Part shown: in pieces, positions 8,872 to 18,544 of the stretch
How the letters are laid out: each line of letters starts with the position of its first letter
How positions within the stretch are numbered: position 1 is the first letter of the stretch
NCBI GenBank assembly: GCA_016783985.1
Contig: JADHVM010000001.1
Location: 1 to 43,243 of the forward strand
Reading direction: 5' to 3'
DNA from: Actinomycetota bacterium
Lineage (GTDB): Bacteria; Actinomycetota; Humimicrobiia; Humimicrobiales; Humimicrobiaceae
Length of the DNA: 43,243 bases
Notes under the pieces: generated by a model
Seen by the model: only the letters and a program-made list of their open reading frames with translations
What the model was told of the DNA's origin: nothing
Databases searched by the model: none
Position numbers and translations under genes: made by a program

Positions 8872-9936
8872 ATGGATTTTTTTAAAGTTTTACTTCAATA
8901 TATTCTTGCTATTTTTGGACTTTCATTAATTGTTTTTGTCCATGAACTAGGTCATTTTATCTTTGCAAGGATAAGTGGGATGTATGTATCTGATTTCTTC
9001 ATTGGTTTTGGTCCAAAACTTTTTAAATTTAAATCAAAAAGTGGAACAAATTATGGGGTAAATATAATCCCATTTGGAGGATATTGTAGAATACTAGGAA
9101 TGACCAGGAGTGAGGATATTCCAGAAGATAAAAAGGATAATGCATTTTTTAATAAACCTTTTTTTAAAAAGTTTTTCACTATTATTGGCGGAGTTGGAAT
9201 GAATGCAGTATTTACTGTAATTTTAATTGGAATTTTCCTTAGTATGGGAGTTTTTACTTATGTTAATGTTGTTGATTATATAGAACCTGGCACACCTGCA
9301 GAAATTTGTGGAATTAAAGAAGGTGATAAAGTAATTGCATTAAATGATGAAATTATTGGAAGCTGGGAGGATTTTTCAACCTCAACAAAGAGACATCCAG
9401 GTGAAAAAGTTATTTATACAGTTGTCAGAAATGGTGAAGAAATTAAAATTGAAGTAGAGTTAGAAAATTTAAATAATGAAGGTTTTTTAGGTATAGGTCC
9501 TAAAGCAATAAAAGAAAGTATGGGTTTTATTGATATTTTAAAAGAAAGTTTTATAATGACCTGGGATATTGGAAAATCTTATATAAAATTATTTGGAATG
9601 CTATTTTCCGGTCAACTATCTTTTGAAGAAGCAAGGCCTGTTTCGCCTATTGGAGTAATAAGTATTTTTCAACAATCTGCTGCTATGGGTATTCAGAATT
9701 TTATTCTTTTTATGGGATTAGTTTCATTACTTATAGCATTTGGGAATTTACTTCCCATATTACCTGTAGATGGCGGTCAGCTAGTTGTAATAACTTTTGA
9801 AGCAATAAGGAGGCGGCCTATATCAAGGAAAGTTTTTGAAATATATAATACAATTGGAATAGTTTTTATTATTTCAATATTTGTAGTAGCAATAGTATTT
9901 GATATTATAAAACCTTTTAATTTGCAGAATATGTAG
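8872..9936 (+). CDS. rseP: Site-2 membrane metalloprotease RseP
   Basis: The 354-residue protein has the zinc motif HELGH (residues 24-28) inside the first membrane helix, a PDZ domain at about residues 120-200 (EPGTPAEICGIKEGDKVIALND), and the C-terminal membrane motif LLPILPVDGGQL that supplies the third zinc ligand. It cleaves transmembrane segments, for example of anti-sigma factors or leftover signal peptides. Length is normal for the single-PDZ (RasP-like) class. It is the last membrane-biogenesis gene before ispG. Confidence 0.92.
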   Translation: MDFFKVLLQYILAIFGLSLIVFVHELGHFIFARISGMYVSDFFIGFGPKLFKFKSKSGTNYGVNIIPFGGYCRILGMTRSEDIPEDKKDNAFFNKPFFKKFFTIIGGVGMNAVFTVILIGIFLSMGVFTYVNVVDYIEPGTPAEICGIKEGDKVIALNDEIIGSWEDFSTSTKRHPGEKVIYTVVRNGEEIKIEVELENLNNEGFLGIGPKAIKESMGFIDILKESFIMTWDIGKSYIKLFGMLFSGQLSFEEARPVSPIGVISIFQQSAAMGIQNFILFMGLVSLLIAFGNLLPILPVDGGQLVVITFEAIRRRPISRKVFEIYNTIGIVFIISIFVVAIVFDIIKPFNLQNM

Positions 9937-9949
9937 AAATTATATAAAA

Positions 9950-11014
9950 ATGGTAATTAAAAGAAGAAAAACAAAGGTTATTAAAGTAGGAAAATTAAAA
10001 ATAGGGGGAGCTAATCCCATATTAGTTCAGTCTATGACAAAAAATAAAATAGAGAACTTAAAAAAGATTAAGTCAGAAATAAAAGAACTAATTAATTGTA
10101 ATTGTGAAATTATTAGATTGGCAATACCCAATAGAAATTCAATCAATTATTTAAAATCTTTAATGAGTGAAAAAATATTTAGTATTCCTATTGTGGCAGA
10201 CATTCAATTTGATTATAAATTAGCTCTTGATTGTCTTGATATAGGAGTAGATTGTATAAGAATAAATCCTGGTAATATTGGAAATAAAAATAGGTTAGCA
10301 GAAATTATAAAAAAAGCAGTACAAAAAAAAGCAGCTATTAGAATTGGGGTTAATTCAGGATCAATAGAAAAGAAAATTTTTAATAAGAATAATGGCAATA
10401 TAGTAGAATCAATGGTTGAAAGCGCATTGGAAAATGTAAGATTTTTTGAAAAGTTAGAATTTTATAATTTTAAAATATCTGCAAAAGCATCATCAGTATT
10501 AGATACTGTCAATGTTTATAAAATATTATCTGAGAAAATTAATTACCCACTTCATCTTGGAGTAACTGAAGCTGGAACTTTAGTAAGGGGTTCTATAAAA
10601 TCATCAGTAGGAATGGGAATACTATTAGCTAAAGGAATAGGAGATACAATAAGAGTATCCTTAACTGGAAAATCTGTAGATGAAGTTAAAGCAGGATATT
10701 TAATTTTAAACAGTCTTAATTTAAGAAAATTTGGTGTTGATATAATATCATGTCCTACGTGTGGAAGAACACATGTAGATTTAATAAATTTTGCAAATGA
10801 GATTGAGGATATAACAAAGAATATTAAAAAAGGATTAAAGATAGCTGTGATGGGTTGTATTGTTAATGGGCCAGGAGAAGCAAAAGAGGCTGATATAGGA
10901 ATAGCATTTGGAAAGAAAAAAGCAGCAATTTTTGTTAAAGGTAAAATATTAAAAAGATTAGATATAAATAATATTTTAAAAGAGTTTGTAAAAGAACTTA
11001 ATAAGATAGTTTAA
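9950..11014 (+). CDS. ispG: 4-hydroxy-3-methylbut-2-enyl diphosphate synthase (flavodoxin/ferredoxin)
   Basis: This 354-residue enzyme performs the penultimate step of the MEP isoprenoid pathway. The N-terminal TIM barrel (NPILVQSMTKNK, RLAIPN, ADIQFDYKLA, IRINPGNIG) is followed by the Fe-S domain with the cluster ligands C268 and C271 (SCPTCGRTHVD) and C303 (MGCIVNGPGEAKEADIG). This is the short bacterial form without the insert domain. The last MEP enzyme, IspH, is encoded at 34745. The gene lies 13 bases after rseP and 16 before proS. Confidence 0.96.
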   Translation: MVIKRRKTKVIKVGKLKIGGANPILVQSMTKNKIENLKKIKSEIKELINCNCEIIRLAIPNRNSINYLKSLMSEKIFSIPIVADIQFDYKLALDCLDIGVDCIRINPGNIGNKNRLAEIIKKAVQKKAAIRIGVNSGSIEKKIFNKNNGNIVESMVESALENVRFFEKLEFYNFKISAKASSVLDTVNVYKILSEKINYPLHLGVTEAGTLVRGSIKSSVGMGILLAKGIGDTIRVSLTGKSVDEVKAGYLILNSLNLRKFGVDIISCPTCGRTHVDLINFANEIEDITKNIKKGLKIAVMGCIVNGPGEAKEADIGIAFGKKKAAIFVKGKILKRLDINNILKEFVKELNKIV

Positions 11015-11030
11015 TTTAGAAAAAGGAGCT

Positions 11031-12761
11031 ATGTTGAAATACTCAGAATATTATATTAATACTTTAAAAGAGAAACCTAGTAAATCAGAATTAGCCAGTT
11101 ATTCATTAAGTTTAAGAGCAGGATTGATAAGGAAGATTGCATCAGGCATATACGCATTTTTACCTTTAGGATTTAAGGTTTTAAAGAAAATAGAAAACAT
11201 AGTTAGAGATGAAATGAACAGGGCAGGAGCAATTGAATTACTTCTACCAGCTATTCAGCCATCAGAATTATGGATTAAATCTGAAAGATGGGATGAATAC
11301 GGTCCTGAAATGTTCAGATTAAAGGATAGAAATAATAGAGATTTTTGCTTAGGACCGACTCACGAAGAATTAATTACTTATCTTTCTTACCTGGATATAA
11401 AATCGTATAAAGATTTGCCAGTAAATTTATATCAGATTCAGGTAAAATTTAGGGATGAGATTAGACCAAGGTATGGATTACTGAGGGCTAGAGAATTTAT
11501 CATGAAAGATGCATATAGTTTTTCAGAAAATAGCAATGATTTAGAAAAAATATATAAGTCAATGCATAAAGCTTACTGTAGAATACTTGAAAGAATAAAT
11601 CTTAAATATAAGGTTGTAAAAGCTGATTCAGGTCTAATGGGGGGGGAATCTTCTAATGAATTTATGGTTCTTGCAAAAAATGGAGAAGAACAAATAGTTT
11701 ATTGTACAAATTGTGGATATGCATCTAATTATGAAATGTCAGAGTTTGTTTTAGATGATAGGAAAATTGCAGAAGGTAATAAGGATTTTAGAAATATTAA
11801 AGAAATTAAGGAGGTAAAAACTCCCGGAATTACAAGTATTCAAAAATTAATAAAATTTTTAAAAATATCTCCTGAAAATATAGTAAAAACAATACTGGTA
11901 AAAACAATTGATAATAAATTATATGCAATTTTATTAAGTGGAGAAAAAGAATTAAATATTGGAAAAGTGGAAAAACTTTTAAAAACAAAAATAGAAATGA
12001 TAGATGATCCAGAACTTGTTGATAGATTGAATATTGGTTACCTGGGGCCTGTAAGAATTGAAAAATCAGTAAAAATATATGCAGATAATTCTATAAAAGG
12101 AAAGATTAATTTTGTTGTTGGAGCAAATAAGAATAACTTCCATTTAATAAATGTTAATTATCCAAGAGACTTTACTATAGATTGCTGGGGAGATTTTACA
12201 TATCCAACAACTGTAGATAAATGTATAAATTGTGGTGAAAAATTAAGTTTTGAAAAAGGAATTGAAGTTGGTCATATATTTAAGTTGGGTAAAAAATATA
12301 GCACTAAATTAAATGCAACGTTTTTAGATAAAAAAGGAAAGAAAAAACCATTTGTAATGGGATGCTATGGAATTGGAGTAAGTAGAATATTAGCAGCAGT
12401 TTTAGAACAGATGCATGATGAAAATGGAATAATATGGCCGCCTTCGATCGCGCCTTTTATGGTGGATCTTATCATTACAAATGTAGAAGATGAATATCTA
12501 AAGGCAACATGTGAAAAGATCTATAAAGACCTAAAAAAATCAAATATAGAAGTGCTGTATGATGATAGAAATGTAAGAGTAGGAGTGAAGTTTAATGATG
12601 CTGAATTAATAGGAATTCCTCTTAGATTAATTGTCGGTAAAAAGTATGTGGATAGTAAAAAAATTGAAGTTGAATATAGAAAAGATGGTAAAAAAGTAGA
12701 AATCTCTATTAAAGATATTAATAAATTCATAAAGGATTTTAAGAGTAAAAATTGCTGCTAA
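11031..12761 (+). CDS. proS: Prolyl-tRNA synthetase, bacterial type
   Basis: The 576-residue protein is a class II synthetase. The catalytic motifs are split by an editing (INS) domain at about residues 240-370, the architecture of the bacterial ProS type. Motif 1 lies near DEMNRAGAIELLLPAIQPSELW, motif 2 in QIQVKFRDEIRPRYGLLRAREF, and motif 3 in GCYGIGVSRILAA. The C-terminal anticodon-binding domain contains the VLYDDRNVRVGVKFNDAEL region. A cognate tRNA-Pro gene is at 39265. A Shine-Dalgarno (aaaaggag) precedes the ATG. It closes the cluster that starts with rpsB. Confidence 0.96.
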   Translation: MLKYSEYYINTLKEKPSKSELASYSLSLRAGLIRKIASGIYAFLPLGFKVLKKIENIVRDEMNRAGAIELLLPAIQPSELWIKSERWDEYGPEMFRLKDRNNRDFCLGPTHEELITYLSYLDIKSYKDLPVNLYQIQVKFRDEIRPRYGLLRAREFIMKDAYSFSENSNDLEKIYKSMHKAYCRILERINLKYKVVKADSGLMGGESSNEFMVLAKNGEEQIVYCTNCGYASNYEMSEFVLDDRKIAEGNKDFRNIKEIKEVKTPGITSIQKLIKFLKISPENIVKTILVKTIDNKLYAILLSGEKELNIGKVEKLLKTKIEMIDDPELVDRLNIGYLGPVRIEKSVKIYADNSIKGKINFVVGANKNNFHLINVNYPRDFTIDCWGDFTYPTTVDKCINCGEKLSFEKGIEVGHIFKLGKKYSTKLNATFLDKKGKKKPFVMGCYGIGVSRILAAVLEQMHDENGIIWPPSIAPFMVDLIITNVEDEYLKATCEKIYKDLKKSNIEVLYDDRNVRVGVKFNDAELIGIPLRLIVGKKYVDSKKIEVEYRKDGKKVEISIKDINKFIKDFKSKNCC

Positions 12762-12846
12762 ATTTATTAAATCCATAAATTTAAGTTTACTGTTTTGCTA
12801 CAGTTAAAAGATAAAACTTATTATTTACCTATAATTTCAATTATTA

Positions 12847-15045
12847 ATGAATAAAAATAACGAAAATCAATTTATCAAAATTAAAGGAGTTTTAGAGAAG
12901 ATTATCTTTAAAAATCCTGAAAGTAATTTTGTTATTGGTAAACTAAGAACTGAAGTTGATAATGAGTTAATAACAATAATTGGAAACGCTATAGAACTTA
13001 AATGCGGAGAAAATATTGAAGCTAGTGGAAAGTGGGTTTTAAATAAAAAATATGGTAAGCAATTTAAAATTGAAAGTATTGAAACTTTTGTTCCAGCCAC
13101 TATTGAAGGATTAGAAAAATATTTAGGTTCGGGTTTAATAAAGGGTATTGGTCCTGTAATGGCAAATAAAATAGTCTCAAAATTTAAACTGGATACGTTA
13201 AAAATATTAGATAATGAACCCGAGCAGTTAATAAAAATTGAAGGCTTTGGAAAAAAAAGAGTAAATATGATTTTAAAAGAATGGAATAAACACAAGGATA
13301 TCAGAGAAGTAATGATTTTCTTACGGTCTTATGGTATTAGCAATAATTATTCAATGAAAATTTATAATTTTTACGATAAAAATGTAGTAAATGTAATAAA
13401 ACAAAATCCTTATAGATTGATTAATGACATTCAAGGAATAGGATTTAAAACAGCTGACAGGATAGCAGAAAAGGCAGGTATTGGAAAAGACTCAATGTTC
13501 AGGATTAGGTCAGGAATTATTTATCTACTTAACAAGATTGAAGATGATGGTCATTGTTATTTTCCATATGATAATTTTATTGAAATGTGTTCAGCATTTA
13601 TGGAAGTTGATATGATAAAAATTACGAATGCTTTAGAAAGCTTAAAAAAAGAGGATAAAATATTCATTGAAGATGATGATACAAAAAAAATATATCTAAA
13701 GAGTATTTATGATGCTGAATTATATGTATCAAATAAGCTGGCAAAGATTGCTAAGGAGAATAAGAAAGTAAGGAATATAAAAAGTAAATATAATGATAAA
13801 GAATTTATTGAAATAATTAAAAGATTAGCAAAAGAAAATAATAAAAGCCTTGATTTTGTACAGATTGAAGCAATCAAACAAGCAATAATTAATAGTATAT
13901 TAATAATAACTGGAAGCCCTGGAACGGGGAAAAGCACTATTTTGAATTTTGTTATAAAGTTCTTTGAAAATGAGAACGTTAAAGTTATATTAGCTGCACC
14001 TACAGGCAGAGCTTCTAAAAGATTAAGTGAAACAACTGGCAGAGATGCAAAGACTATACACAGGCTTTTAAAGTATCAACCAAAATTAAATAAATTTATA
14101 ATAAATAAAAATAATCCTCTAGTTGCTGATGTAATAATAATTGACGAAGCATCTATGATAGATATAAGGCTTTTAAAAAGTTTTCTAGAAGCTGTAAGAA
14201 ATGATACCAGTATTATTTTTGTAGGTGACAATAATCAACTTCCATCAGTAGGACCTGGAAATGTTTTAGGAGATATGATAAATTCTGATAAATTCCCAGT
14301 TGTTGAACTGAAGAAAATATACAGGCAGGAAGGAAAGAGTCTAATAATTTATAATTCTCATAGAGTGAGAGATGGAGTATTCCCAATAATAAGCAAACCA
14401 AAATATAATGATTTCTTTTTTATTGAAAAAGTAGAACCAAAGGAAGTAGTTAATATGATTATTAATTTAATATCGGAAAAAATTCCCCGGAGGTTTAATT
14501 ATAATCCCTTTTCAGATATACAGGTTTTGGTTCCTACAAATAAAGGGATAGTTGGTGTAAATAATTTAAATATAGAGATACAGGCTAAGATAAACTCAAA
14601 CAGTTTTGGTATTTTTAATAATAATATAGGCTATAAACTAAGTGATAAAGTTATCCAGTTAAAAAATAATTACGATAAAGATATTTATAATGGTGATATA
14701 GGCTTTATAAAAAAAATTGATTTGGAAAAGAAGGAGATCGATGTCGACTTTGATGGAAAATATGTTAATTATAATTTTTACGAGTTAGATGAAATAAGTT
14801 TATCTTATGCCATTTCAATTCATAAATCCCAGGGCTCTGAGTTTAAATGTGTAATAATTCCAATTCTAACTTCTCATTATATGTTATTACAAAGAAATCT
14901 TCTCTATACTGCAATTACAAGGGCAAAAGAAGTTGCTATTGTTGTTGGCAGTAAAAAAGCAATAGGAATGGCCATAAATAGAAATATTGTTAAAGATAGA
15001 TATACAGGTCTAAAAAAATTGCTAAATAATAATAATAAAAATTAA
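12847..15045 (+). CDS. recD2: RecD2-type 5'-3' helicase (SF1B)
   Basis: The 732-residue protein is the RecD2/RecD-like form found in bacteria without RecBC partners. An N-terminal OB-like region and tandem helix-hairpin-helix segments (residues ~90-200, GIGPVMANKIV and GFGKKRVNMIL) precede the helicase core: Walker A GSPGTGKST, motif Ia AAPTGRASKRL, Walker B IIDEASMID, motif III FVGDNNQLPSVGPG, and C-terminal SIHKSQGSEF with LLYTAITRAK. RecD2 acts in DNA repair and replication-fork processing. There is no clear Shine-Dalgarno. The gene appears to stand alone. Confidence 0.93.
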   Translation: MNKNNENQFIKIKGVLEKIIFKNPESNFVIGKLRTEVDNELITIIGNAIELKCGENIEASGKWVLNKKYGKQFKIESIETFVPATIEGLEKYLGSGLIKGIGPVMANKIVSKFKLDTLKILDNEPEQLIKIEGFGKKRVNMILKEWNKHKDIREVMIFLRSYGISNNYSMKIYNFYDKNVVNVIKQNPYRLINDIQGIGFKTADRIAEKAGIGKDSMFRIRSGIIYLLNKIEDDGHCYFPYDNFIEMCSAFMEVDMIKITNALESLKKEDKIFIEDDDTKKIYLKSIYDAELYVSNKLAKIAKENKKVRNIKSKYNDKEFIEIIKRLAKENNKSLDFVQIEAIKQAIINSILIITGSPGTGKSTILNFVIKFFENENVKVILAAPTGRASKRLSETTGRDAKTIHRLLKYQPKLNKFIINKNNPLVADVIIIDEASMIDIRLLKSFLEAVRNDTSIIFVGDNNQLPSVGPGNVLGDMINSDKFPVVELKKIYRQEGKSLIIYNSHRVRDGVFPIISKPKYNDFFFIEKVEPKEVVNMIINLISEKIPRRFNYNPFSDIQVLVPTNKGIVGVNNLNIEIQAKINSNSFGIFNNNIGYKLSDKVIQLKNNYDKDIYNGDIGFIKKIDLEKKEIDVDFDGKYVNYNFYELDEISLSYAISIHKSQGSEFKCVIIPILTSHYMLLQRNLLYTAITRAKEVAIVVGSKKAIGMAINRNIVKDRYTGLKKLLNNNNKN

Positions 15046-15051
15046 TTTATA

Positions 15052-15081
15052 TTGACTTAGATTGATGGTATAAGTTAGAAT
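15052..15081 (+). promoter_or_regulatory. Promoter at the head of the long rny leader
   Basis: TTGACT (15052-15057) and TAGAAT (15076-15081) are separated by 18 bp, directly after the recD2 stop codon. Transcription would begin near 15088, about 400 bases ahead of rny. Confidence 0.65.
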
Positions 15082-15446
15082 AATAACAAGAATTTTAAAA
15101 AATAAGTTTGCTTGGTTTGTAATATAATTTGTACTGATTTTTACTAAATTAAATAAAAATTAACAATTAATTATAAAGGCATTAGATAAGAATAGAAATT
15201 AAACAATTAATAAAGATTTTATATGTTATTTTATAAGAATAAAATATTTTTAAGAATTAATTATTAATTGTGATGTTTAATTAAAAAAAGTTGGCATAGT
15301 TATTTGAAAATTAATTGTTAATATATGTTAATGTTGAATGGGTTAGTTAGTTAGATAATTAAGAAAATTTATTAAAATTAACATATTAATAATTATTAAT
15401 AAATTAAAAATTATATATAAAAAAGAAGAAGTACAATATATATTAT
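15082..15446 (+). other. Long A+T-rich leader or small-RNA region between recD2 and rny
   Basis: No reading frame longer than about 15 codons and no recognised RNA family are visible here. Several copies of attaattgttaat-like segments occur (near 15160, 15260 and 15310), allowing weak A/U pairing. The region is bounded by a good promoter upstream and an intrinsic terminator downstream. It is therefore either a noncoding RNA of about 380 nt or an attenuated leader of rny. Low base complexity makes an accidental appearance of structure likely. Confidence 0.4.
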
Positions 15447-15476
15447 AAGTCGAGCAAATGCTCGACTTTTTATTTT
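15447..15476 (+). terminator. Intrinsic terminator just upstream of rny
   Basis: AGTCGAGC (15448-15455) and GCTCGACT (15460-15467) form a perfect 8-bp stem with an AAAT loop, extendable by one A-T pair, followed by a T-rich run to 15476. It lies one base before the rny Shine-Dalgarno (15477-15484), so rny transcription from the promoter at 15052 must read through it or be regulated by it. Confidence 0.85.
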
Positions 15477-15492
15477 AAGGAGGAAGGTTTAT

Positions 15493-17043
15493 ATGACTTT
15501 TTTAACACTAGTAAAATTTATTTCAGTAGGTTTAGCTATAGCAGGTATAGGATTTGTAATAGGTTTTTATTACCGAAAGTTATTAATAGATTCCAGATTA
15601 AATTCTGCAGAAAGTACTGCTAGGAGAATGTTGGAGGATTCTAAAAAGGAATCAGAAAATTTAAGGAAAGAGGCAATTGTTGGGGGAAAAGAAGAAATAC
15701 AGAACTTAAAAATAAGAAATGAAGAAGAAATTAAAAACCAAAGATCTGAGATACAAAAAATTGAAAATAGAATAATGTCTCGAGAGGAATCATTAGATAA
15801 AAAATCAAACTACCTTGAAAAGAAAGAAGGTGGCTTAAATGCAAGGGAAAAGGATATGGATAGATTAAAAACTAATCTCGATGATTTAATAAAAAAGGAA
15901 ATATTTAGACTTGAAGCTATAGCAGAATTAACTAAAGATGAAGCTAAAGCAATATTAATGAAAAAAATAGAAGAAGATGCAAAATATGAATGTGCAAAGG
16001 AGATTAGAAAAATTGAAGCTCAAACTAAGGAAGATGCTGATAAGATTTCAAAAAAAATAATAGCTCAGGCTATCCAAAGATGTTCTATAGAGCATACAAG
16101 TGAAACAACAGTATCAGTGGTAAATCTACCAAATGATGAAATGAAAGGAAGAATAATTGGTAGAGAAGGAAGGAATATTAGAGTTTTTGAAAATCTTACA
16201 GGAATTAATATTATAGTAGATGATACTCCAGAAGCTGTAATATTGTCCTCATTTGATCCTGTCAGAAGAGAAATTGCAAGAGTTACACTTGAAAATTTAA
16301 TAATGGATGGAAGGATACATCCTACAAGGATTGAAGAAATGTATGAAAAAGCAAGTAAACTTATAAATAATGAAATTAAAATGGAAGGCGAGCAAGCAAT
16401 ATTTGATATAGGAATATCTGAGGTAAATTCAGGTATAATAAAAGTACTGGGAAGATTGAAATACAGGACAAGTTACGGGCAAAATGTTCTTCTTCACTCA
16501 AAAGAAGTTGCATATGTGGCAGGAGTGATTGCTTCTGAATTAGGTTACAACATTAAAAAAGCTAAAAGAGCAGGGCTTCTGCATGATATAGGAAAAGCAC
16601 TAACTCATGATATTGAAGGTTCACATGCGATTATAGGTGCAGAACTTGCAAAAAGACTTCATGAAGATGAAGAAATATGTCATTCTATTGAAGCACATCA
16701 TAATGAAATTGAAACAGAAACTATACTGGATATAATAGTTCAAGCTGCTGATTCAATATCAGGATCAAGGCCTGGAGCAAGAAGAGAGACTTTGGAAAAT
16801 TACATAAAAAGGTTAGAAAGCCTGGAAAAAATTGCTACTGATTTTACAGGAATAGAGAAAGCTTTTGCTATTCAAGCTGGCAGAGAAATTAGGGTAATGG
16901 TTAAACCTGAAGAAATTGATGATGATAAGTCCTCTGTAATTGCAAGAGACATAGCAAAAAAGATAGAAAGTGAAATGGATTACCCTGGACAAATAAAAGT
17001 AACAGTCATTAGAGAAAGTAGAGCTATAGATTATGCAAAATAA
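15493..17043 (+). CDS. rny: Ribonuclease Y
   Basis: The 516-residue protein has the full RNase Y plan: an N-terminal membrane helix (about residues 8-27), a long charged coiled coil to about residue 195, a KH RNA-binding domain (NDEMKGRIIGREGRNIRVFE), and an HD phosphohydrolase domain with HSKEVAYVAG and LLHDIGKA motifs. RNase Y starts mRNA decay at the membrane in Gram-positive bacteria. The ATG at 15493 has a strong Shine-Dalgarno (aaggagga). The last 11 bases overlap the next gene. Regulation through the terminator upstream is likely. Confidence 0.96.
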   Translation: MTFLTLVKFISVGLAIAGIGFVIGFYYRKLLIDSRLNSAESTARRMLEDSKKESENLRKEAIVGGKEEIQNLKIRNEEEIKNQRSEIQKIENRIMSREESLDKKSNYLEKKEGGLNAREKDMDRLKTNLDDLIKKEIFRLEAIAELTKDEAKAILMKKIEEDAKYECAKEIRKIEAQTKEDADKISKKIIAQAIQRCSIEHTSETTVSVVNLPNDEMKGRIIGREGRNIRVFENLTGINIIVDDTPEAVILSSFDPVRREIARVTLENLIMDGRIHPTRIEEMYEKASKLINNEIKMEGEQAIFDIGISEVNSGIIKVLGRLKYRTSYGQNVLLHSKEVAYVAGVIASELGYNIKKAKRAGLLHDIGKALTHDIEGSHAIIGAELAKRLHEDEEICHSIEAHHNEIETETILDIIVQAADSISGSRPGARRETLENYIKRLESLEKIATDFTGIEKAFAIQAGREIRVMVKPEEIDDDKSSVIARDIAKKIESEMDYPGQIKVTVIRESRAIDYAK

Positions 17044-18190
17044 TTCAGATATCAGCAGGTTTTTATCTGAACTAAATATTAAAAAAGAATTAAATATAGA
17101 GGAAGATTTAGGAAATGGTTATGTAAAGCTAAAAGTTTCTGAAGCAGAAAGAAGGCAGGCACTACAAGATATAAATTGTGTTGAAGATATAATCATAGAA
17201 CTGTTAAGGAATAGTAGAGACGCTAATTGTAAGAATGTATTTATAGGAACAAAAAAAATTGAAGATAAAAGAAGGATATTATATTTTATTGATGATGGTG
17301 TGGGTATTCCTCCTAAATTTCATAATATTATCTTTGAATCAAGAGTGACTTCAAAACTTGAAGATGGCAAGAAGGATAATTATGGTTTTCATGGTAGAGG
17401 AATGGCTTTATTTTCTATAAAGTTAAATATAGATGAGATAAAGGTAACATATTCTAATACTGAAAGAGGAACTTCTATATATCTAAATATAGACTTAGAA
17501 AATATTACAGAAAAAAGGGACCAGTCTGTATTACCTGAAATAAAAAGAGTTAATGGTAAATTTGAAATAATAGGAGGAGTAAATAATATAATAAAAACAA
17601 TATTAGAATTTAAATTGAGAAATAGAGACATAAATTTCTATTACGGAACACCTACTCAAATTATTTCTACGATAAGAAATAAAGCAATAAATTTAAATAA
17701 AAGTAATAAATTACCAGTATTTGACAAGTGGGATAATTTTTATAGGTACATTAACAATAATGAAGTAAAATTAATAGAATTTCCATCTCTGACTAATAAT
17801 TATAATTTATTAGAAGAAATATCTAAAAAAATATTTAATATTGATTTATCTCCGAGAAATATTCAGAGGATTATTTATAATGAAATAAATACTTTAAATT
17901 CTATTGATTTGAATTTAACTGATGATTATAATAAAGAACATACTAGTGTTGTAGGATTAAACTCAAAATATAATAGTAATAAAAAAAATAAAGGTGGAAT
18001 AAAGCTTTATGACGAGTTAAGACTTTCAAGCAGGTTTAATGATAAAGAGATAAAAACAATAGTAGACTTAGTCGAAGAAGAAGTTTTAAAGCTTGGCAGT
18101 AAATACTTTATCACACTGAAAAATAAAGTAGAATTCAAAAGAGCTAATAATGCAATAAAATTAATAATAGAATTAAAGCAAAAAGATTGA
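17033..18190 (+). CDS. Uncharacterised GHKL-fold (HATPase) protein
   Basis: Residues ~45-165 show the Bergerat ATP-binding fold: the N box ELLRNSRDA (E56, N60), the G1 box DDGVGIP (87-93), and a G2-like GFHGRGMALFSI about residues 116-127. That loop resembles MutL, gyrase and Hsp90 relatives more than sensor kinases; no His phosphoacceptor, HAMP or membrane segment is present. The remaining ~220 residues are not recognised but include a conserved-looking LSPRNIQRIIYNEI segment and a basic tail. The gene overlaps rny by 11 bases and is 16 bases before spoVS, so they share an operon. In many Bacillota ymdB occupies this place. The ATPase fold is confident; the substrate or partner is unknown. 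Confidence 0.8.
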   Translation: MQNNSDISRFLSELNIKKELNIEEDLGNGYVKLKVSEAERRQALQDINCVEDIIIELLRNSRDANCKNVFIGTKKIEDKRRILYFIDDGVGIPPKFHNIIFESRVTSKLEDGKKDNYGFHGRGMALFSIKLNIDEIKVTYSNTERGTSIYLNIDLENITEKRDQSVLPEIKRVNGKFEIIGGVNNIIKTILEFKLRNRDINFYYGTPTQIISTIRNKAINLNKSNKLPVFDKWDNFYRYINNNEVKLIEFPSLTNNYNLLEEISKKIFNIDLSPRNIQRIIYNEINTLNSIDLNLTDDYNKEHTSVVGLNSKYNSNKKNKGGIKLYDELRLSSRFNDKEIKTIVDLVEEEVLKLGSKYFITLKNKVEFKRANNAIKLIIELKQKD

Positions 18191-18206
18191 ACAAAAAAAA
18201 GAAAAT

Positions 18207-18467
18207 ATGAAATTACTTAAAGTTTCTTCAAAATCCAAACCAAATTCTGTTGCAGGTGCGATAGCAGGTATAATCAGGGAAGAAAGTAAAGTTCAAATCC
18301 AAACTATTGGAGCAGGCGCATTGAACCAATCAATAAAAGGGGTAGCAATAGCCAGGGGTTATATTGCTCCTACCGGGCAGGAGCTTGTATGTATTCCCTT
18401 TTTTAAAGATATTGAAGTAAATGGGGAAATAAAAACTGCTATTGTTCTAACTGTTGAAATAAAATAA
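18207..18467 (+). CDS. spoVS: SpoVS family protein
   Basis: The 86-residue product matches SpoVS along its whole length (MKLLKVSSKSKPNSVAGAIAG, the IGAGALNQSIKGVAIARGY segment, ELVCIPFF, IKTAIVLTVE). SpoVS is a small Alba-like putative nucleic-acid-binding protein, needed for late sporulation stages in Bacillus but also present in many non-sporulating bacteria, often beside rny. No sporulation genes are visible in this window, so the name should not be read as evidence of spores. It is closely spaced after the GHKL ATPase gene. Confidence 0.93.
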   Translation: MKLLKVSSKSKPNSVAGAIAGIIREESKVQIQTIGAGALNQSIKGVAIARGYIAPTGQELVCIPFFKDIEVNGEIKTAIVLTVEIK

Positions 18468-18544
18468 ATTTTTTAATCATTTTTTATTTGAAATAATCAT
18501 TTTTGTCTTAACTATTTAAATTCTTTTTATGAAGGAAAAAATTA

